Position numbers and translations under genes: made by a program | Part shown: positions 1 through 16,864 of the stretch, in pieces | How the letters are laid out: each line of letters starts with the position of its first letter | Numbering within the stretch: the first letter of the stretch is position 1 | Notes under the pieces: generated by a model | The model's input: only the letters and a program-made list of their open reading frames with translations | What the model was told of the DNA's origin: nothing | Database searches by the model: none | NCBI GenBank assembly: GCA_002005505.1 | Contig: KV908682.1 | Location: forward strand, 112,672 to 129,535 | DNA: 16,864 bases | Direction of reading: 5' to 3' | Source of the DNA: Botryococcus braunii | Lineage: Eukaryota; Chlorophyta; Trebouxiophyceae

Positions 1-1284
1 CTATGTCTAGCATGATGGTAAATTGTTGCAATTTTCCCATGTCCTTGCAGCCCAAGTCGTTACAGGAGCGCCTACAGAGAACTATGCAGCGCGAGACGTG
101 CCCCACACCAACCCATTATAGAATTTTCGCAAACCAACCCCCACGTCCTCCAGAAGGCTACTACACCCTTCAGCCAGAAAGCTGAGAGCCAGTCAGGCCA
201 ACACTTTAGCACGCCACAACAAAAATACGATGCCATCAAAGACGCAACAGGTACTTTGTAACACCTACTGACCTTAGCACCTTCCCACAATGTTTGTCCT
301 TGCTGCTGAACGCATCGAGTTGACTTAAAACACAAAATCCTACATGATGAACACCAAGTAACTAGCGATTCCTGCCGCTTATGACTTAACATACATTATT
401 GCCCCGGCGGGACGGTCAAACCACAAGTTGACATGAGTAAACTTGTAATTTACCTCACGTAGCATGACCTACAAATGCAAACGCCTGCCAACAAGTCCCA
501 AATGCACAAAGCGCGTCATGCCACATACCGAATACTTCCACAAGTCACCCATGCCACAATATTTATACTCAAATCAACACAAACATTACCGAATTTTTAC
601 TCCTTGCTGCAAGCTGTACAATGGCACCTAACCTTGCAAGTCCATCTATATGGAGAGGAGAAAGCCCTAGGATGCCTTTGCATGTCCGCTTTTTTACTAC
701 CTCTAATCACCGGGTGCATGCACCATAAAGATCACAATGCTGCTTCCTGTACAGGCCGCTTGGTTTTCCTCACAGGAGCCACAAATTTAATACAGTTTAT
801 GTTTTTGCCTTAATCTCTCTTCATTTGCCCCACAGTGAGCCGTGACCGTGACCTACCACGACAGTGAAGCTCCCTCGACCCCACAGTACTTATTCCGCAA
901 AGAGGCGTACAACATAACAGGACGACGACTTGGGCAGGCAAGCCAGAGTGACTCGAAGCACTGTCACAAACTGGTATATCCCTCCCTATATGGTTCAGGA
1001 TTTGTCCACACATGTGTACAGCAACGACAAACCCCTACAACAGAGACGATGTAATGGGCGCTTTACAGGGATGCCCCAGGACACCTATTCCCCTCACTGT
1101 GTCCTTCTTTGCACTTACCATCAGTGATGGACACTGTGGGACGCAAATCACACAGCAACACCAACACAAACATTCACGTCTGCTTCAATGACCAACATCG
1201 AGATGCACATCAAGCGAAAATAAAGACCCAGCACTGTTAACAGGTCCAGGACACCGTCAAACGCTTACTGCGGGCAACGGCATT
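1..1284. other. 3' flank of VTC4, no recognisable gene
   Basis: A- and C-rich on the plus strand. It should include the VTC4 3' UTR next to 1284. The open frames here are short, resemble no family I know and show no splice-consistent structure. No clear poly(A) hexamer AATAAA was seen on the minus strand. Confidence 0.5.
1063..1067 (-). promoter_or_regulatory. Possible TGTAA polyadenylation signal
   Basis: The minus strand reads CCTGTAAAGCG about 220 bases after the VTC4 stop. TGTAA is the usual poly(A) signal in chlorophyte algae. A five-base match occurs often by chance, so this is tentative. Confidence 0.2.
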
Positions 1285-14535
<13,251 letters not shown>

Positions 14536-16044
14536 GGCTTAGTAAATTTAGGGAATTACGCAACGTTAGGGGTTTCCCAAAGCAGGCTTGCGGACAGAGT
14601 TAGGGCAAGGCAGCCGTCTGCGTATGAACAAGCGACACATATCAGAAAGGTCGATCCATTCAAAGCGAGAAGCAGCTTTCCAATATGTCTACAGCTTCTG
14701 GGTTTGCTCTCGTCAACGGCAAGCCTTGGGTCCTTCATGGGAACATCGTGAGGAATCTTCCGTCGCAGGAAGGGCCTTCGAAAGCAGGCACGTGGGCGAT
14801 TGGGAACATGGAATCTTAGAAAAAGTTTTAAGTGTGCATGACCCGGCACACGCGGAGACGAGATTACGTAAGCACCACCAATACTCCCCATGGCCCCCAT
14901 ACCTACACGAAGGGCCTTGGCCTCCACCCAGCATAACCAAGCCCTTGAAGAAAATCACAGACAGACCAATGTGCATACAATTAGTTCCTGGTTGGTGGCG
15001 GACGACCCCGTCATCCGGATAGATCCACAGCATCCCCAGCAACCTGTGGATGTACACGGAAACAGGGACGTGGTGTAGAAGTGAAGGTTTTATTACCTAA
15101 CAGGGGGATGCTTACACTCGAATATGAGTGAGTACACGTTTGAAATAGTGAAAGCTGTTATTGGAACATGCCTAGGGGGTCTGCACCGTACCTGTGTCTA
15201 TAGGTTTGGGTGGGAATTCTGATTGCAGATGTGATCAGTATCTGAAGCAGAAATCCCGTGTACGTGGATGCAAGTCAATAGCGTGTTTGTGTGTCTTGGC
15301 AATACCCTCTGTATGCATGCATGGGTATGTAAGTGGTCAGTCAAAGGAGCTTTTGGCAATATGTATGGGCCACAATAACTCTGATGTTTGACAGGATGAA
15401 AACTAAATAAATACAAAAGACGTATGCACCGCAAATATTGGGGCCAGAGTTTTCGTTTAGTTGACTGTGTAGCAGCAGATCCTCCCCATGGCGAACCCTA
15501 AAGTACCCAGTTGACTCCCAATCGTGTTCTCCGTAACCGGAGAGAACATGTATGCTACATACGATAGCAAAGAACTGAATAGCATGAAAAATAGGATGGA
15601 AAGGCGCGCTATTCGAAGGTGAACTGTTGCTTCGGTAGATAGGTTGACCACCGCCAACATCCGGGGCAGGCAGGAAAGACAGGCTTCCTCGGTACTTTAA
15701 CCATTGGACATGAGCGACAGAAAAGTTGAAGGGGTCCACACCTGCACCGGACAGAGCTCCTGGTCAGCGGTCTGCGTGGACTGGGAGGTCCACCAGCCGC
15801 GAGGAGTGGAAGTAGGGTGGGGCTGGCGAGCGGATCCGTGCACGTGCCGAAGGGGAGTAAAGGGCGGGGCGAATGATGATGATTAGCTGCCTAGGGTACG
15901 GGGCGTATGTATGCACGTGGGATACGGGGCATATGTATGTACGTGGGAAGGGAAAGGAAAGGAAAGAAAAATTTTTGAAGTGGACGGGAGTCGGCGGATC
16001 ATATGAGAAAGACGCACACGCCGGGAGGGAGTTACATAGGGGGT
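14536..16044. other. Upstream flank of VTC4; promoter and 5' UTR presumably here
   Basis: About 1.5 kb between the VTC4 start and the RT fragment. No clear TATA box at a sensible distance and no coding region I can defend. Minus-strand frames around 15457-15739 include a hydrophobic stretch but match no known family. A CACGTG lies at 15841-15846 and another at 15914-15919. Confidence 0.5.
15897..15948. repeat. 26-bp tandem duplication upstream of VTC4
   Basis: Two 26-bp units beginning TACGGGGC and ending ACGTGGGA, differing at two positions. They are followed by a short GGAAA-type purine run. This lies between the RT fragment and VTC4. Confidence 0.93.
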
Positions 16045-16864
16045 TCAAGGTGCAAATGCACCACCAAAGCGGGCTTCGAACGTTCTTCGCAGTACTTGTG
16101 GTTTCTGCCCTAGAAAGGGGGCGATCCTATAGAGCGCCTTATAAAGTCGTCGTAAGATAACGTTAGCCGGGTATCCTGCCTGTCTAAACCGATGGTAGAA
16201 GTCCACGGTCGCCGTAAGCCAGCCGTCGGCCGTAGTGCAAATGTTTCTAAACCGCCACAGCTGGGAAAAGATGACGCCTAACTTACATTGTTCAGCCAGG
16301 CACGAATGTGCACTGGGAACCGTGTGTATATGGGGTATGGGACTGTATTCAGGACTGTTGCGCTTATCAAAGACCCCCGTAATAAAGTTCCTGGTGGGGT
16401 AATGCCACCGGATATCCAAATCCATGAAGTGGCCATTACTTTGGTCTGGTAATGAGGTGTCTTGAATAGCCAAGCACAAGGGGTATATCCCTGGGACCGC
16501 TTGTACCAAATCCCCCGTACTGAAAAGGCTGGATATCAATTTTTTGTCCGAATAAATGGTGATAAGGATTATATCATCCAAGAACCGACGAAAGAAACGT
16601 AAAAAAGCCAGTAACAATGTAGCTTCGTCGACCCGTGGAGGGTGTACCCCCATTCCACTGTACATGGTAGTGGCCCGTGTCAAGAAGTTGAGCTCGTAAA
16701 AGAAAGCATATAAATTGACTAGGTCCGGGGAACATGATGCCCCCATTGGAGTCCCCACTTGTTGTACATAGACCGCATCCCCTACCTGGAATAAACAGTG
16801 CGAGAGAACCTCGGTGATCATTGCCTTGAGGGTGTCCCGAGTGAATACATACACTTGCGTTTTG
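16045..16864 (-). CDS. Reverse transcriptase fragment, Penelope-like, 5' part outside window
   Basis: About 273 residues, open to the window edge at 16864 and ending at TGA 16045-16047. The motif QQVGTPMGASCSPDLVNLY (16708-16764) is the RT region with the conserved PMG and SP. RRFLDDIILI (centred on 16573-16584) is the catalytic box, with the two aspartates in FLDD rather than the usual YxDD. HFMDLDIRW and a following thumb with RFRNIC and GYPANVILRR resemble Penelope-like elements. The motif holding the first catalytic aspartate would lie outside the window. No GIY-YIG endonuclease follows in frame, so the element may lack one, be broken here, or belong to another RT lineage. The motifs are seen directly; the lineage is an inference. 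The fragment is on the same strand as VTC4 and about 1.5 kb upstream of its start codon. Confidence 0.8.
   Translation of the reverse strand, partial: KTQVYVFTRDTLKAMITEVLSHCLFQVGDAVYVQQVGTPMGASCSPDLVNLYAFFYELNFLTRATTMYSGMGVHPPRVDEATLLLAFLRFFRRFLDDIILITIYSDKKLISSLFSTGDLVQAVPGIYPLCLAIQDTSLPDQSNGHFMDLDIRWHYPTRNFITGVFDKRNSPEYSPIPHIHTVPSAHSCLAEQCKLGVIFSQLWRFRNICTTADGWLTATVDFYHRFRQAGYPANVILRRLYKALYRIAPFLGQKPQVLRRTFEARFGGAFAP

Noticed and set aside
15341..15739. Minus-strand frames with hydrophobic stretches, considered as an upstream exon or a missing endonuclease of the RT element
   Set aside because: No GIY-YIG or other motif, no supported splice sites, and VTC4 already has an in-frame stop before its ATG.

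Overview
The window looks like nuclear DNA from an intron-rich eukaryote, most likely a green alga or a related protist. One gene fills most of it: a complete VTC4-type polyphosphate polymerase on the minus strand, from the start codon at 14535 to the stop codon at 1285. I rebuilt it as 14 exons joined by 13 GT-AG introns. The exons total 2223 nt and encode 740 residues, and every junction keeps frame. The domain order is SPX (about 1-150), the triphosphate-tunnel VTC catalytic core (about 199-490), a charged and proline-rich linker (about 498-560), and a DUF202/VTC1-like unit with three membrane helices (about 596-698). All the phosphate-binding and catalytic residues known from the yeast Vtc4 tunnel can be found. 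Land plants and animals lack VTC complexes while fungi, trypanosomatids and green algae have them, so the gene together with its dense introns points to an alga or protist. That assignment is an inference.

Layout: 1-1284 is the 3' flank with no recognisable gene. 1285-14535 is the VTC4 gene. Its introns hold nearly all the repeats: long (CA/GT)n, (CT/GA)n and (CG)n tracts in introns 1, 6, 9 and 11, C- or G-runs in several introns, a 21-bp minisatellite in intron 7, a perfect 18-bp-arm hairpin in intron 3, and a roughly 340-bp tandem duplication that copies the intron 1/exon 2 border. 14536-16044 is the upstream flank, with the promoter and 5' UTR presumably inside it but no firm signal. 16045-16864 is the C-terminal part of a reverse transcriptase, also on the minus strand and cut by the window edge. 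It most resembles Penelope-like retroelements.

Function: VTC4 would sit in an acidocalcisome or vacuole membrane. Its SPX domain senses inositol pyrophosphates, its cytosolic tunnel polymerises the gamma-phosphate of ATP into polyphosphate, and the membrane helices help form the channel that carries the chain into the lumen. No partner gene (VTC1 or another SPX protein) lies in the window. I found no tRNA, rRNA, CRISPR array or prokaryotic operon, and no clearly new multi-gene system. The most unusual items are the duplicated splice-acceptor unit next to exon 2, the long purine/pyrimidine and Z-DNA-prone tracts inside introns, the perfect intronic hairpin, and the divergent reverse transcriptase.
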